The notes: generated by a model from the letters alone, not told the origin. 64,000 nucleotides of DNA from CAWBCR01 sp963787375 (GCA_963787375.1 CAWBCR010000002.1:181524-245523); one strand, 5' to 3'. Counted from the stretch's first letter, positions 17,733 to 26,870 are shown. Numbers and translations are program-made.

Positions 17733-18506
17733 TCAGCGAGCGTCAAGGATCACATAGCTGCGACGCGAGACTTCAACAAAGCCAAGCTTGGCGGCGACGC
17801 GCAGCGAGGCGTGATTGTCTTCGCCACAGCTCCATACCGGGACGCGCCCGCCTGCCTGTATGGCGCACGCCACGAGCGCCGATGATGTCGTGGAAAGTCC
17901 GCGCCCGCGATAGTCTGGCAGTGTCGCAACGCCGATCTCGCCATGACGTGGCGTGAGAGCTGACGTGTGAGCCATCGCCACAAGCTGGCCGCCGACCACT
18001 GCCCCGGCAACGATGCCATGTGTCAGCAGGTCGCGCAGGCTCCCGAACGCTGCCGAGTGCAGCTCTTCGGGGCTGGATTCATAAAGGGTAAGGTCGGCGA
18101 GGGTCAGGAGACGCACAACGGCGTTTGGTATCTCTGGCGCTGGCGTCGTAAGGATGTGAAAGACGTCGCCGTACAGACGGGGCGATGTGCCGCGCTGCGC
18201 TGCGAAGAGGCCAGCGAGGGCAGACGCTACCGGGTTGCTCACCTCGACGCACCACCAGCCGGACACGCCCTGCAGCAGATTCCACAACGCGGAAGCGTCG
18301 TCGCCGAAGCCCATTGGCTCGCCCGGCATGTCGTCGGTCTGGATAATGGCAGCGGAAAAGTGGGCTGGGTCACCAGTTACCCATGCACGGCAGCGACCAT
18401 CCCTCAGGCGATGGACGGCCTGCACCGTTTCGGGCGTGTCGCCCAGCGCATCGGCCAGCACAGCGTAGGCCGATTGCGGCAGGGGCAAGCAACCGGTGGA
18501 TGGCAT
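17733..18506 (-). CDS. GNAT family N-acetyltransferase
   Basis: A 257-aa acetyltransferase. The N-terminal half is divergent (a GNAT-like or N-terminal FR47-type domain). The C-terminal half has the acetyl-CoA site: EIGVATLPDYRGRGLST (motif A, R-G-R-G-L) and CGEDNHASLRVAAKLGFVE (motif B, with the typical N-x-x-S-x-x-x-A-x-x-L-G-F). This resembles FR47/Eis-type GNATs that act on amino-acyl or small amine groups. It is 2 bases from the small membrane protein gene upstream and is the last gene of the run starting at 20587. Confidence 0.8.
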   Translation of the reverse strand: MPSTGCLPLPQSAYAVLADALGDTPETVQAVHRLRDGRCRAWVTGDPAHFSAAIIQTDDMPGEPMGFGDDASALWNLLQGVSGWWCVEVSNPVASALAGLFAAQRGTSPRLYGDVFHILTTPAPEIPNAVVRLLTLADLTLYESSPEELHSAAFGSLRDLLTHGIVAGAVVGGQLVAMAHTSALTPRHGEIGVATLPDYRGRGLSTTSSALVACAIQAGGRVPVWSCGEDNHASLRVAAKLGFVEVSRRSYVILDAR

Positions 18507-18508
18507 GC

Positions 18509-18829
18509 CTAGAGAATCCCGGCTGCTGCCAGGATGACGATCAGGACGCCGACGGCCATGCGGATGATCGCTGCCTGGTCGGCCTCGTCACCCTTTGCCT
18601 TGCCCACCAGCCAGCGGTCGACATGGCGGCGCAGCGGCGGGAATGCCGAGACGAAGACCAGCACCCCGACGACACCCGGTCCCCAGTGCCCGCCAAACAT
18701 GACGGTGAACAGCAGCAGCACGCCGACGACCAGGATCAGCGCCTGCAGCGCGCGGGCAGGCACCGGCTCCGGCGCGTGTCCGGCGGAGCGGCTGCCTGAT
18801 TTACTGCCGGGCGATTGTTTTGTAGCCAT
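18509..18829 (-). CDS. Small two-to-three-helix membrane protein, unknown function
   Basis: A 106-aa protein with a basic, Ser-rich N-terminus (about 1-25) and hydrophobic segments at about 28-45, 50-65 and 86-105. No family is recognised. Its start lies inside the 3' end of galE (29-base overlap) and it stops 2 bases before the GNAT gene, which supports it as a real gene of this operon. Confidence 0.6.
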   Translation of the reverse strand: MATKQSPGSKSGSRSAGHAPEPVPARALQALILVVGVLLLFTVMFGGHWGPGVVGVLVFVSAFPPLRRHVDRWLVGKAKGDEADQAAIIRMAVGVLIVILAAAGIL

Positions 18830-19808
18830 GTGGATGAGTCTTGTGCCAGGCCCAGGCGGTCGTGACGATATCGTTCAGATCGGTGTGGCGCGGACGCCAG
18901 CCCAGCTCGTCGTTGATCTTCTCGGCGCTGGCGATCAGGATCGGCGCGTCGCCGGGGCGGCGCTCGGTCTCAACTGCCGGGATGGCGTGCTCGCTGACGG
19001 CCCGCGCCACCGCCAGCACCTCGCGGATGCTGTAGCCGCGCCCGGTGCCCAGGTTATAGGTCATGGCCCCGTTGGTATCCAGCGCATCCAGTGCCAGGAT
19101 GTGCGCCGCAGCCAGGTCTTCGACGTGGATGTAGTCGCGGATGCAGGTGCCGTCCGGCGTGGGGTAGTCAGTGCCGAAGATCAGCAGGTGCTCGCGCTGG
19201 CCGAGCGGCACCTGGAGCGTAAGCGGGATCAGGTGCGACTCCGGCTGGTGGGCCTCGCCGCGCAGCGGTGTGCCGTCCGCGTCGAGCATTGCGCCGGCGG
19301 CGTTGAAGTAGCGCAGCGCGCAGTATTTGAGGCCCTTCGTCTCGCGGTACCAGCGCAGCATGCGCTCGATCATCAGCTTGGTCTCGGCGTAGACGTTGGC
19401 CGGGCTGATGGGATCATCCTCGGCCAGCGGTGCATCCTTGCTGGCGTACACGCCCGCCGTCGACGAGAACACGATCCGCTCGACGCCGTGCGCGGCCATC
19501 GCGTCGAGCAGTGTGATGGCGTTGGCGGCATTGTTGCGGAAGTACTTGCCCGGCTTCTGCATCGACTCACCCGCCTCGATGAACGCGGCGAAGTGCACCA
19601 CGGCCTCCGGTTTGACCGCGCCGAAGGCGGCGTCCAGCGCCGCCGGGTCGTCGAGGCTGCCCTGGATGAAGTCCGCGCCGCCGGGGATCGCGTCGCGGTA
19701 GCCGGTGATCAGGCTGTCGTAGACGGTCACCTCGTGACCCGCGTCGAGCAGATAGGCGACGGTCGCCGAGCCGATGTAACCTGCCCCGCCGATGACAAGT
19801 ATCCTCAC
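18801..19808 (-). CDS. galE: UDP-glucose 4-epimerase
   Basis: A 335-aa short-chain dehydrogenase-type enzyme interconverting UDP-glucose and UDP-galactose with NAD. The Rossmann motif is G7-G-A-G-Y-I-G13; the catalytic Ser/Thr lie in FSSTAGVY (about 114-121) and the dyad is Y140-x-x-x-K144. The GalE hallmark RYFNAAGAM and DGTCIRDYIHVEDLA are both present. ATG at 19808 overlaps the stop of the upstream phospholipase-like gene by 4 bases (ATGA). It probably supplies UDP-galactose for the many glycosyltransferases of this region. Confidence 0.95.
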   Translation of the reverse strand: MRILVIGGAGYIGSATVAYLLDAGHEVTVYDSLITGYRDAIPGGADFIQGSLDDPAALDAAFGAVKPEAVVHFAAFIEAGESMQKPGKYFRNNAANAITLLDAMAAHGVERIVFSSTAGVYASKDAPLAEDDPISPANVYAETKLMIERMLRWYRETKGLKYCALRYFNAAGAMLDADGTPLRGEAHQPESHLIPLTLQVPLGQREHLLIFGTDYPTPDGTCIRDYIHVEDLAAAHILALDALDTNGAMTYNLGTGRGYSIREVLAVARAVSEHAIPAVETERRPGDAPILIASAEKINDELGWRPRHTDLNDIVTTAWAWHKTHPHGYKTIARQ

Positions 19809-20587
19809 GCGGCCTCCTCGTAAGCTGGTAGCCCACCCTGTAGATAGGCCAGCACCGCTGCTTCGCTGCGCCGGGCGGTTTCCTGCTGGAACGCCTCCAA
19901 CTGCCCGTGCGAGACGACGTTGAACACCTCGGCGTTCATGCGCCCCTCGTCGAGCACCACCGCCTCAAGCGCCTCCGGTGCGATGCCGTTGGACCGTGCG
20001 AACATGGTCGAGATCAGCCGCGCGCCGCCGTGCTCAATACGCTCGGCGACGTGGTCGCGCCACTCCACCAGGTAGCGGTCGGCGACGAACGGCAGCCAGC
20101 CGTGCGGCTCGGCGCGCTGCATCTGCGCGACGGCTCCGCCCGGCACGTGCTGCGCTGCGGCGTACTCCAGATAGGTCATCAGCAGGCTGTAGCGCCACCA
20201 ATTCGGGTGATGGGTGCCCCACGGGATGCCCTGTATGAACAGGCCGGGCATCACGATCTTTTCCACCCACGTCTGATCCATGATCAGGTGCGTCATGTAG
20301 CCGGCGACAAACGCGGCGTGCGGCTGGCTCAGCGAGGAGGCGTCATGCAGCGCGGGCCACGCCTCGACCATCGCCACCGAGGCCGGGCGCAGGTCGGCAG
20401 GCGGGATCGCAAAGAAGTGCGTCGTCTCGCGGGACTGGCCGCTCTGAATACGCACGTCGGGGCTGATGGCACCCAGCAAAAAGGCGGCTCGCGCCGCGTC
20501 GTCTGCCAGCCACGGCAGCGCCGATTGGACCGGCGCGCGGGCCAGCAGGTCGCAGACAGCCGCAATGTGCGTTTGCGCGTTCGGCAT
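19805..20587 (-). CDS. Zinc-dependent phospholipase C-like protein
   Basis: A 260-aa protein of the zinc-dependent phospholipase C family (PF00882-like). The N-terminal PNAQTHI and LLGAISPDV motifs, the HFF and the FVAGYMTHLIMDQTW helix provide the His/Asp residues that bind zinc in this family. There is no signal peptide, so it is probably not a secreted toxin; many bacterial members are uncharacterised. ATG at 20587 is chosen because MPNAQTH is the usual family N-terminus; a longer frame to 20647 lacks support. It is coupled to galE by a 4-base overlap. Confidence 0.75.
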   Translation of the reverse strand: MPNAQTHIAAVCDLLARAPVQSALPWLADDAARAAFLLGAISPDVRIQSGQSRETTHFFAIPPADLRPASVAMVEAWPALHDASSLSQPHAAFVAGYMTHLIMDQTWVEKIVMPGLFIQGIPWGTHHPNWWRYSLLMTYLEYAAAQHVPGGAVAQMQRAEPHGWLPFVADRYLVEWRDHVAERIEHGGARLISTMFARSNGIAPEALEAVVLDEGRMNAEVFNVVSHGQLEAFQQETARRSEAAVLAYLQGGLPAYEEAA

Positions 20588-20670
20588 AGTGAGATCGATT
20601 CTACCGTATGCCGGAGCGCAGGCAAAATCGGTGCGGGAAAACGGCATGGGTATCGTCCATACGACTTACC

Positions 20671-21492
20671 TCACCCCGACGCCGACCGCCGTTCATCCTC
20701 CTCGTCCAGCGCACGCGTCAGCCAGCGGACCAGCGCCAGCGCCATCACAGCCACCCACACCAGCAGCAGGCCCGCCCACAGCGCGGCGTTGAAGTCGCGC
20801 TCCAGCGCGCCGTAAACCAGCAGCGGCATGGTCTGGGTGCGGCCCTGCAGGCTGCCCGCGAACAGGATCGTCGCGCCGAACTCGCCCAGCGCGCGGGCCC
20901 AGCTCAATACCAGCCCGACCAGCAGCCCGCGCGCGCTGAGCGGCAGCGTGATCGCCGTAAACAGCCGCCAACCGCCCGCGCCGTCGATGTTGGCCGCCTC
21001 TTCCAGCTCGCGCGGGATCGACGAGAACTCGACCTGCGCCGCGCGGATGTAGAACGGCGCGGCGACGAACACCTGCGCGATGACCACCGCCGCCGTCGAG
21101 AACGGCAGCACGATGCCCAATGCCTCCAGCGGCGCGCCGAACAGTCCGCGCCGCCCAAAGGTCATCAGCAGCGCCAGCCCGGCGACGACCGGCGGCAGCA
21201 CAATCGGCAGCTCGACCAGCACGTTCAGCGCCCGCTTGAGCGGGAAGCGGTAGCGGGCGAAGACGTAAGCCAGCGGCGTCCCGAAGCACACAATCGCGAT
21301 GGCGCTCAGCGCCGTCGTGCCCAGGCTCAGGACTACCGCCTCGATGACCGACCGGCTGGCCAGCGACTGAAACCCGCCCGGCGCAGCCAGCGCGCGCCCA
21401 GCCAGCGCCACCGCCGGCAGGATCAGCAGCGCCAGCATCAGCGCGGCCAGCGCCGCAACTGCGATCCGGCCCGCCGGCAAACGACGCGGCAT
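20671..21492 (-). CDS. modB: Molybdate ABC transporter permease
   Basis: A 273-aa permease with about six hydrophobic segments. The ATPase-coupling loop and ModB-type ending are clear: RELEEAANIDGAGGW, then ALGEFGATILFAG and GRTQTMPLLVY. It starts 4 bases after modA, so both are in one transcript with the PadR gene. No ModC ATPase gene follows within the window; the next gene downstream on this strand starts at 20587 and is unrelated. The ATPase must be supplied from elsewhere. Confidence 0.9.
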   Translation of the reverse strand: MPRRLPAGRIAVAALAALMLALLILPAVALAGRALAAPGGFQSLASRSVIEAVVLSLGTTALSAIAIVCFGTPLAYVFARYRFPLKRALNVLVELPIVLPPVVAGLALLMTFGRRGLFGAPLEALGIVLPFSTAAVVIAQVFVAAPFYIRAAQVEFSSIPRELEEAANIDGAGGWRLFTAITLPLSARGLLVGLVLSWARALGEFGATILFAGSLQGRTQTMPLLVYGALERDFNAALWAGLLLVWVAVMALALVRWLTRALDEEDERRSASG

Positions 21493-21496
21493 GGCC

Positions 21497-22366
21497 TCAG
21501 CCTCCAGGGGCCGCGCCGAAACCCCAGCGCGCCAGGATGGCCTGCCCGTCGGGGCTGAGGATGAAGTCGACGAAGGCCCGCGCGAGGTCAGGATGTGGCG
21601 CATCGGTGATCGTTCCAACAGGGTACGCAGCGGTGACATTGAATGGGTCCGGTATCTCGATTTGTTTGATCTGATCGGCGACGTCCGGCGTCACGTCGGA
21701 GATGTACACGATGCCGGCGTCGCCTTCGCCCAGCGCGATCTTGGCGACGACCTGGCGCACGTTGCTCTCTTCCGAGACGAGGTTGTCGTACACCGCCTGC
21801 TTGAAGGCCGCGCCGAAAGCCGGGTCGGCGGCCATGCTGGCGACAGCCTGGTCGGCGTAGTCGCGCACTGGCACGCCCCGCTCGGCCAGGATCAGTTTGA
21901 GGCCCGGCTGGGCCAGGTCGGCTATCGTGTCGATCCCGGCGGGGTTGTCGGCGGGCACGATGATCGTCAGGCGGTTGGTGGCAAACGTGACGGTCGGGAT
22001 GGCGACGCGCCCGGCGTTGACGGCGACACCCATCTGCCGTTCGTTGGCCGAGGCGAACACGTCGGCCAGCGCGCCCTCGACAAGCTGCGTGGCAAGCTGC
22101 GACGACGCGGCGTAGTTGCGCACGACGCTCACGCCGGGGTGGGCGGCTTCGAACGCGCTGGCGAGGTCGTCGAAAGCGTTGGTCAGCGATGCGGCGGCAA
22201 ACACGATGACCTCGTTCTCATGGATGTCGACAATCTCGCTGCTGGGCGCGGTTCCGGGCGTGCCGCCCGGCCCGGCATCTGGCGGCGAGGCGGCGGGCGG
22301 GGCCGCGCACGCGGCAAACAGCAGGCAGCAGGCGAGCAGGATCGGCGGGGGGGTGGTGCGGTTCAC
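21497..22366 (-). CDS. modA: Molybdate-binding lipoprotein
   Basis: A 289-aa periplasmic/extracellular binding protein. It has a lipoprotein signal (lipobox FAAC, Cys20) and a Pro/Gly-rich spacer, then the ModA fold beginning VIVFAAASLTNAFDDLA. Serines and backbone of AAASL and of the ASSQLATQ segment bind the oxyanion in characterised ModA proteins, and the C-terminal FVDFILSPDGQAIL helix is typical. It lies between the PadR regulator (2-base gap) and modB (4-base gap). Confidence 0.92.
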   Translation of the reverse strand: MNRTTPPPILLACCLLFAACAAPPAASPPDAGPGGTPGTAPSSEIVDIHENEVIVFAAASLTNAFDDLASAFEAAHPGVSVVRNYAASSQLATQLVEGALADVFASANERQMGVAVNAGRVAIPTVTFATNRLTIIVPADNPAGIDTIADLAQPGLKLILAERGVPVRDYADQAVASMAADPAFGAAFKQAVYDNLVSEESNVRQVVAKIALGEGDAGIVYISDVTPDVADQIKQIEIPDPFNVTAAYPVGTITDAPHPDLARAFVDFILSPDGQAILARWGFGAAPGG

Positions 22367-22368
22367 GC

Positions 22369-22938
22369 TTATGGCTCCTTGAGGAGGCGGGATCGGCAGG
22401 TGTGCAGCCAGTCGATGATGAAGTCAAGCTGTTTGCGGCGGAACTCGACGACTAACTCGTAGAAGACATGGTCAGGCCGGTCGGCGGCAGCGACTTCGCG
22501 GGCGTCCTCGCGGGCGCGGCGCTCGCGGCAGCTTGCGATCTGCGCGTCGATCAACTGGCCCAGGCCGGGCAGGCCCAGCAGGTCGAAGAAGCGCAGCTTG
22601 ACCAGCAGCACGACGCGGATCAGGCGCGGCGGCATGACCGGCTCGGCCAGCCAGCGGTTGAACACCTCGCGACCGGCATCGGTCAGGCGGTACATTTTAC
22701 GTGGTGGCCTGTCCTCCTGCGGCTCGGTCGACAGGTCGAGGTAGCCACGGTCGTGCAGCGCCGCCAACGCCGCGTAGAACCGGCTGCGCCCGACTTCGCA
22801 CACGGCCCCGAAGTTCTGCGTGACCTCGTGGTACAGCTCGTAGCCGTAGTTGGGGCCGGGCACCAGCAGGCCCAGCGCGATGTAATCCAGCACCAGCGCG
22901 GTCACTTCACGCTGTTTGTCGGCACGTGACGGCATCAT
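22369..22938 (-). CDS. PadR family transcriptional regulator
   Basis: A 189-aa winged-helix regulator. The N-terminal domain has the PadR pattern (ALGLLVPGPNYGYELYHEV, then SRFYAALAALHDRGYL and the wing RPPRKMYRLTDAGREVF). A helical C-terminal domain of about 95 residues follows, as in PadR-s2/Vir-type members that dimerise through it. The gene is the first of padR-modA-modB. A perfect inverted repeat and a -10 box lie just upstream, suggesting autoregulation. PadR control of molybdate uptake in place of ModE is unusual. Confidence 0.85.
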   Translation of the reverse strand: MMPSRADKQREVTALVLDYIALGLLVPGPNYGYELYHEVTQNFGAVCEVGRSRFYAALAALHDRGYLDLSTEPQEDRPPRKMYRLTDAGREVFNRWLAEPVMPPRLIRVVLLVKLRFFDLLGLPGLGQLIDAQIASCRERRAREDAREVAAADRPDHVFYELVVEFRRKQLDFIIDWLHTCRSRLLKEP

Positions 22939-22949
22939 TCACCATCTGG

Positions 22950-22984
22950 CTATTCAGGCTGTGAATAGGGTCCCTGATAGTATA
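22950..22984 (-). promoter_or_regulatory. Promoter and palindromic operator of padR-modAB
   Basis: On the minus strand TATACT (22984-22979) is a good -10 box, with a weak -35. CTATTCA (22950-22956) and TGAATAG (22962-22968) form a perfect 7-base inverted repeat with a 5-base centre, 12 bases before the padR start and just after the expected transcription start. Its place and symmetry fit a repressor operator, most simply for PadR itself. Confidence 0.6.
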
Positions 22985-23028
22985 GCGTACTTTGCGGTGT
23001 TATGTGTCACATTGCCGGGCGCGGAGAA

Positions 23029-24195
23029 TCACTTTTCCGAGTCGACGCGGACCCACAGCAGCAGCACCACCAGCGCGGCCATGTCGACCAGCATGGCGGC
23101 TGCGCCGTTGGCCAGCATCCCGGCGCGGAACAGCAGCGGCCCGGCCAGCGCGCCCAGCATGCGCCCCGCGCCCAGCGCGGTGTAATTGCCGGCCATCAGC
23201 GTGGCCCGTGCGCCGGGGACCAGCTCGGTCATCAGCGGCAGCGAACTGACCAGCATGAACTCAAACGTAAGGTACAGCAGGAACAGGCCGATCAGCGCGC
23301 CAACCAGCGTGTGGCCTATCAGCGGCAGGAGCAGGCAGGCGGCGGCGTTCAGCGCCAGCCCGATGCCGACCGCGCGGCGCTTGCCCAGCCGGTCGGCGAA
23401 ACCCGCGACCAGCCCTTCGCCGCCCAGCTCCGCGACGCCGATCACGGCGGAGGCCGCTCCCAGCGCCGCGATCTGAAGGCCGAAGGCATTCTCCATCCAC
23501 GCGCCAAACACGATGTTGACGACCTCGTTGCCGCTGCTGGCCAGCAGCCCGACGGCCAGCCCGGCCAGCGCCACGGGATGCGCCAGCACGGTCCGCACGC
23601 CGTTGGAGAAAGATGGACGGTCGGCCTGCGCCGGGGCGTCGTCAGGCAGCAGCCGCCACAGCACGACGGCAGCCAGTGCCGCCAGCCCGGCCAGAAACGG
23701 GAAGGGTGCTCGCCAACCGGCGCGGGCGATGAGCCACGCGGCGACCGGCACGCCGAACAGGTAGGCCGTCGACCAGCCAATCTCGGTCAGGGCGATGGCC
23801 AGCCCGCGCTGCTCGTAGGCGACCCGGTCGCCGAGGTATGCCTGCTCGGCGGGATCGAAGGTGATTTTGCCCAGCCCGGCGAGCAGCAGCGCGGCGAACA
23901 GCGCCCAGTAGGTCGGCCACACCAGCACCAGCAGCAGCCCACCGCTGAACATCGCCAGCCCGGCCAGCATGGTGACTTTGCGCCCGCGCGCGTCGCTGAC
24001 CGCGCCCATGACCGGGCTGATCGCGCTCAGCGCCGAGCGAGCCGTGACGGCCAGAGCCATCGTCTCCAGGCTGACGCCGACGCTGCGCGCCAGGGTCGGC
24101 AGGAAGGGATACACCATCCGCCAGCCGGTGTTGAGCGCCGTGCGTGTCAGTGTGAAGGCGGCGATCTGGCTGCGCAGGCGCGCCGGACGGGTCAC
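23029..24195 (-). CDS. MFS transporter
   Basis: A 388-aa major facilitator with about 12 hydrophobic segments. The MFS loop 2-3 motif appears as GAVSDARGRK, and the pattern of segment 4-5 (ALLLAGLGKITFDPAEQAYLGD) fits a DHA1-type drug/proton antiporter. GTG at 24195 is preferred: it sits 7 bases after the stop of the preceding MFS gene, while the longer frame to 24279 would overlap that gene and adds a non-membrane leader. Substrate unknown. Confidence 0.8.
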   Translation of the reverse strand: MTRPARLRSQIAAFTLTRTALNTGWRMVYPFLPTLARSVGVSLETMALAVTARSALSAISPVMGAVSDARGRKVTMLAGLAMFSGGLLLVLVWPTYWALFAALLLAGLGKITFDPAEQAYLGDRVAYEQRGLAIALTEIGWSTAYLFGVPVAAWLIARAGWRAPFPFLAGLAALAAVVLWRLLPDDAPAQADRPSFSNGVRTVLAHPVALAGLAVGLLASSGNEVVNIVFGAWMENAFGLQIAALGAASAVIGVAELGGEGLVAGFADRLGKRRAVGIGLALNAAACLLLPLIGHTLVGALIGLFLLYLTFEFMLVSSLPLMTELVPGARATLMAGNYTALGAGRMLGALAGPLLFRAGMLANGAAAMLVDMAALVVLLLWVRVDSEK

Positions 24196-24202
24196 AGTGC
24201 GG

Positions 24203-25534
24203 CTACTTGGCCGCAGCCAGCGCGGCCTCGTCGAGCATATCGCTGGTGTAGCCCCGCAGACCGGGGTACTTCCACGCAATCCACAGCGTCAGCAGGACGG
24301 TCGCCAGCCCGCCGGTGAGGATCGAGAACGGCACGCCCAGCGCCGCCGCGACCAGCCCCGCTTCCATCTCGCCAAGCTGCGGGCCGCCCATGTAGAACAT
24401 CATGTTGACGCTCGTCATGCGCCCGCGCAGATGGTCCGGTGTGATGACCTGCCGGATGGTGTTGCGGATGACCATCGAGACGGTGTCGGCTGCACCTGTG
24501 GTCGCCAGCATCAGGTACGACAGCGCAAAGGCAGTCGAGACGCCAAATACCGCCGTCGCCGCGCCGTAGATGACCACGGCGACCAGCAGCACCACGCCCT
24601 GGCGGTAGATGTCCTTGCGCAGCGAGAGCACTGCCCCCGCGACGACCGCCCCGGCGGACTGGGCCGTGCGCAGGATGCCGTAACCCGCCGCGCCGACGTG
24701 CAGGATGTTCCCGGCGATGATGGGTAGCATGGTATTCGCCGACGAGAAGAACGTGGCGAAGAAGTCGACCAGCATGGTGCTGCGCACGATGCGTTCGTGG
24801 TATACGAAGCGCAGCCCTTCGATCATCGGCTTCCAGCCCAGGCCGGTGTTGGCAGCCTCGACGCGGCCCCGGTAGCGCATCAGCGCCAGTGCGGTCAGCA
24901 CTGCGGCGAAGCTCACCGCGTTGACGACGTATATCCAGCCGATATTCATGTTCAGGAAGCCCAGCATCCCGCCCGTGATCGTCGGGCCGGTGATGGTGGC
25001 GATCTCCAGCACCACCGTGTTGAGGCTGATGGCGTTGGTCAGGTGCTCGCGCGGGACGAGGTTGGGGATCAGCGACTGCCGCGCCGGATTATCGAAGGCG
25101 GCGGCAGCAGACATCGCCGCTGTCAGCAGGTAGATGGCGATCAGCGAGTCGTGCCCGGTCAGGGTCAGCAGGCCGAGCGCCAGCGCGAACAGCGCCTGCG
25201 CGCTCTGCGTGAACATCATGATCAGGCGGCGATCCTGCGCGTCGGCAACCAGCCCGCCCAGCATTGCGAACAGCACCACCGGGATGACGCGCACCAACCC
25301 CATCGTGCCCAGCCCCAGTGCCTGCGCGCCGATGCGCAGCGGGTGGCCGAACAGCGTCAGCACGAAATCCTGACCTTGCAGCCGCTCGTAGACATGCCAG
25401 TCGACGGCGGCAAGCTGCATCTGCGTTCCGATGACCGAGACGAACTGCCCGAACCACAGCAGTCGGAAATCGTGGTGCTGGAGGGCAACCAGCCGCGAGC
25501 TGAGTGTCGATGGGGGCTTGCCGGCGTGTGACAT
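24203..25534 (-). CDS. MFS transporter (EntS-like, MFS_3)
   Basis: A 443-aa 12-segment major facilitator resembling enterobactin exporter EntS and related MFS_3 proteins: FRLLWFGQFVSVIGTQMQ at the N-terminus, ADAQDRRLIMM for the loop 2-3 motif, AFDNPARQSLIPNLV before segment 5 and TPDHLRGRMTSVN before segment 11. ATG at 25534 has GAGGAG 6 bases upstream; an ATG 15 bases earlier has no site. It forms a two-gene operon with the MFS at 23029. A TTGAAC-N17-TACAGT promoter precedes it. Confidence 0.85.
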   Translation of the reverse strand: MSHAGKPPSTLSSRLVALQHHDFRLLWFGQFVSVIGTQMQLAAVDWHVYERLQGQDFVLTLFGHPLRIGAQALGLGTMGLVRVIPVVLFAMLGGLVADAQDRRLIMMFTQSAQALFALALGLLTLTGHDSLIAIYLLTAAMSAAAAFDNPARQSLIPNLVPREHLTNAISLNTVVLEIATITGPTITGGMLGFLNMNIGWIYVVNAVSFAAVLTALALMRYRGRVEAANTGLGWKPMIEGLRFVYHERIVRSTMLVDFFATFFSSANTMLPIIAGNILHVGAAGYGILRTAQSAGAVVAGAVLSLRKDIYRQGVVLLVAVVIYGAATAVFGVSTAFALSYLMLATTGAADTVSMVIRNTIRQVITPDHLRGRMTSVNMMFYMGGPQLGEMEAGLVAAALGVPFSILTGGLATVLLTLWIAWKYPGLRGYTSDMLDEAALAAAK

Positions 25535-25572
25535 GGACTCCTCAAACATGTGCCGTCTGGCGATGCTGCTGT

Positions 25573-25601
25573 ACTGTATCCGATCTTGATGAGACGTTCA
25601 A
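25573..25601 (-). promoter_or_regulatory. Promoter TTGAAC-N17-TACAGT for the MFS pair
   Basis: On the minus strand TTGAAC (25601-25596) and TACAGT (25578-25573) are 17 bases apart. The predicted start of transcription leaves a leader of about 30 bases with a GAGGAG ribosome site before the ATG at 25534. Confidence 0.6.
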
Positions 25602-25736
25602 CTAACAATCCGTGGCCTATGGCTGAACGCCTCAGCAATGGCCATCAGCCGGGGTCACGCCTTGCGCCTTCATGTGATGATCATGTACCTTCTTGGTAGA
25701 GACACCGTGAGCATGAAGCTTTGTAAAGGAGCCGCG

Positions 25737-26870
25737 ATGACCGGAACATTCACTATCGGCCTGCCGCGCATGCACCTTGAGCCCGGCGAGCACCGCGCGT
25801 TCCTGCCGTCGTTTGTGGGGCGGCTGGAGAAACTGGGCTACAGCGTTGTGCTGGAGACGGGCTACGGCAGCGGTGTGGAGCATACAGCCGACGACTATAC
25901 GCAGGTCGCGCCGAACGTGCGCTTCGCGCCGCATGCCGAGGTGTACCGGCAGGACTACGTGCTGGTGCTGCGCTACCCGGCTGAGGCCGATCTGGACCAC
26001 ATGCCGCCCGGCGCGTGCCTGATCACGATGGCGCACTATCCCACCCGGCCCGACCGCGTCGAGAACTTGAGGATGCGTGAACTGGAGGCGATCTCCCTCG
26101 ACGGGATCAAAGACGATTCGAACCGCAGACTGGTCGAGAATTTAAAAGCAGTCGGCTGGAACGGCATGGAGGCGGCCTTCAAAGCCCTGCGCCGGACGTA
26201 CCCTTCGCCCGGCTTCGAGAGCCCGCAGCGACCGCCGATCCAGGTAACGCTGATCGGCGCAGGGGCGGTCGGCGGGCACGCGCTGCATGCCGCTGTTCGC
26301 TATGCCGACGCCGACCTGCGCGAGCAGCTTGCGGGCAAAGGCGTGCCGGGCGTGCAGGTAACGGTCGTTGACTACGACGTGACTCCGCATGAGAAAGTCA
26401 TGCGCGACCTGCTGTCACGCACCGATATCCTCGTCGATGCCACGCAGCGCCCTGACCCTACAAAGGTCATCATCCCCAACGCCTGGATCGCCGGTATGCC
26501 CGAACACGCCGTCCTGCTGGACCTATCCGTCGATCCCTACGACTACTCGCAGGACCCGCCTTTCGTCAAGGGTATCGAGGGCATGCCAAGTGGTAACCTT
26601 GACCAGTATGTTTTCGACCCGGACGATCCGGTATATGATCATCTTGCGAAGCTCACGGATACCACCCATCGCCGCACGGCGGTCTCGTGCTATTCCTGGC
26701 CAGGCGTCTATCCACGTGAGTGTATGAGGTTGTATGGCCGGCAGCTTCACCCATTGATGCGCAACCTGATCGACGCGGGCGGTGTGGCGGCTATCAGCCT
26801 GCAGGGGCGCTTCTTCCAGCGGGCGCTGGCCCGCGCGAAGCTCTCCAACTGGGAAACAGTAACCGCCTGA
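25737..26870 (+). CDS. Alanine dehydrogenase / saccharopine dehydrogenase-like protein, copy 1
   Basis: A 377-aa NAD(P)-linked protein of the AlaDH/PNT superfamily. The N-terminal domain opens IGLPRMHLEPGEHRAFLP, comparable to the K-x-x-E-R-R-V opening of these enzymes. The Rossmann motif is LIGAGAVGGHA near 163-173, and GNLDQYVFDPDDP near 285 is shared with the next gene. ATG at 25737 has AAAGGAG in front. The reaction is uncertain: the family includes alanine, saccharopine and related opine dehydrogenases. A paralogue follows 114 bases downstream. Confidence 0.7.
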   Translation: MTGTFTIGLPRMHLEPGEHRAFLPSFVGRLEKLGYSVVLETGYGSGVEHTADDYTQVAPNVRFAPHAEVYRQDYVLVLRYPAEADLDHMPPGACLITMAHYPTRPDRVENLRMRELEAISLDGIKDDSNRRLVENLKAVGWNGMEAAFKALRRTYPSPGFESPQRPPIQVTLIGAGAVGGHALHAAVRYADADLREQLAGKGVPGVQVTVVDYDVTPHEKVMRDLLSRTDILVDATQRPDPTKVIIPNAWIAGMPEHAVLLDLSVDPYDYSQDPPFVKGIEGMPSGNLDQYVFDPDDPVYDHLAKLTDTTHRRTAVSCYSWPGVYPRECMRLYGRQLHPLMRNLIDAGGVAAISLQGRFFQRALARAKLSNWETVTA

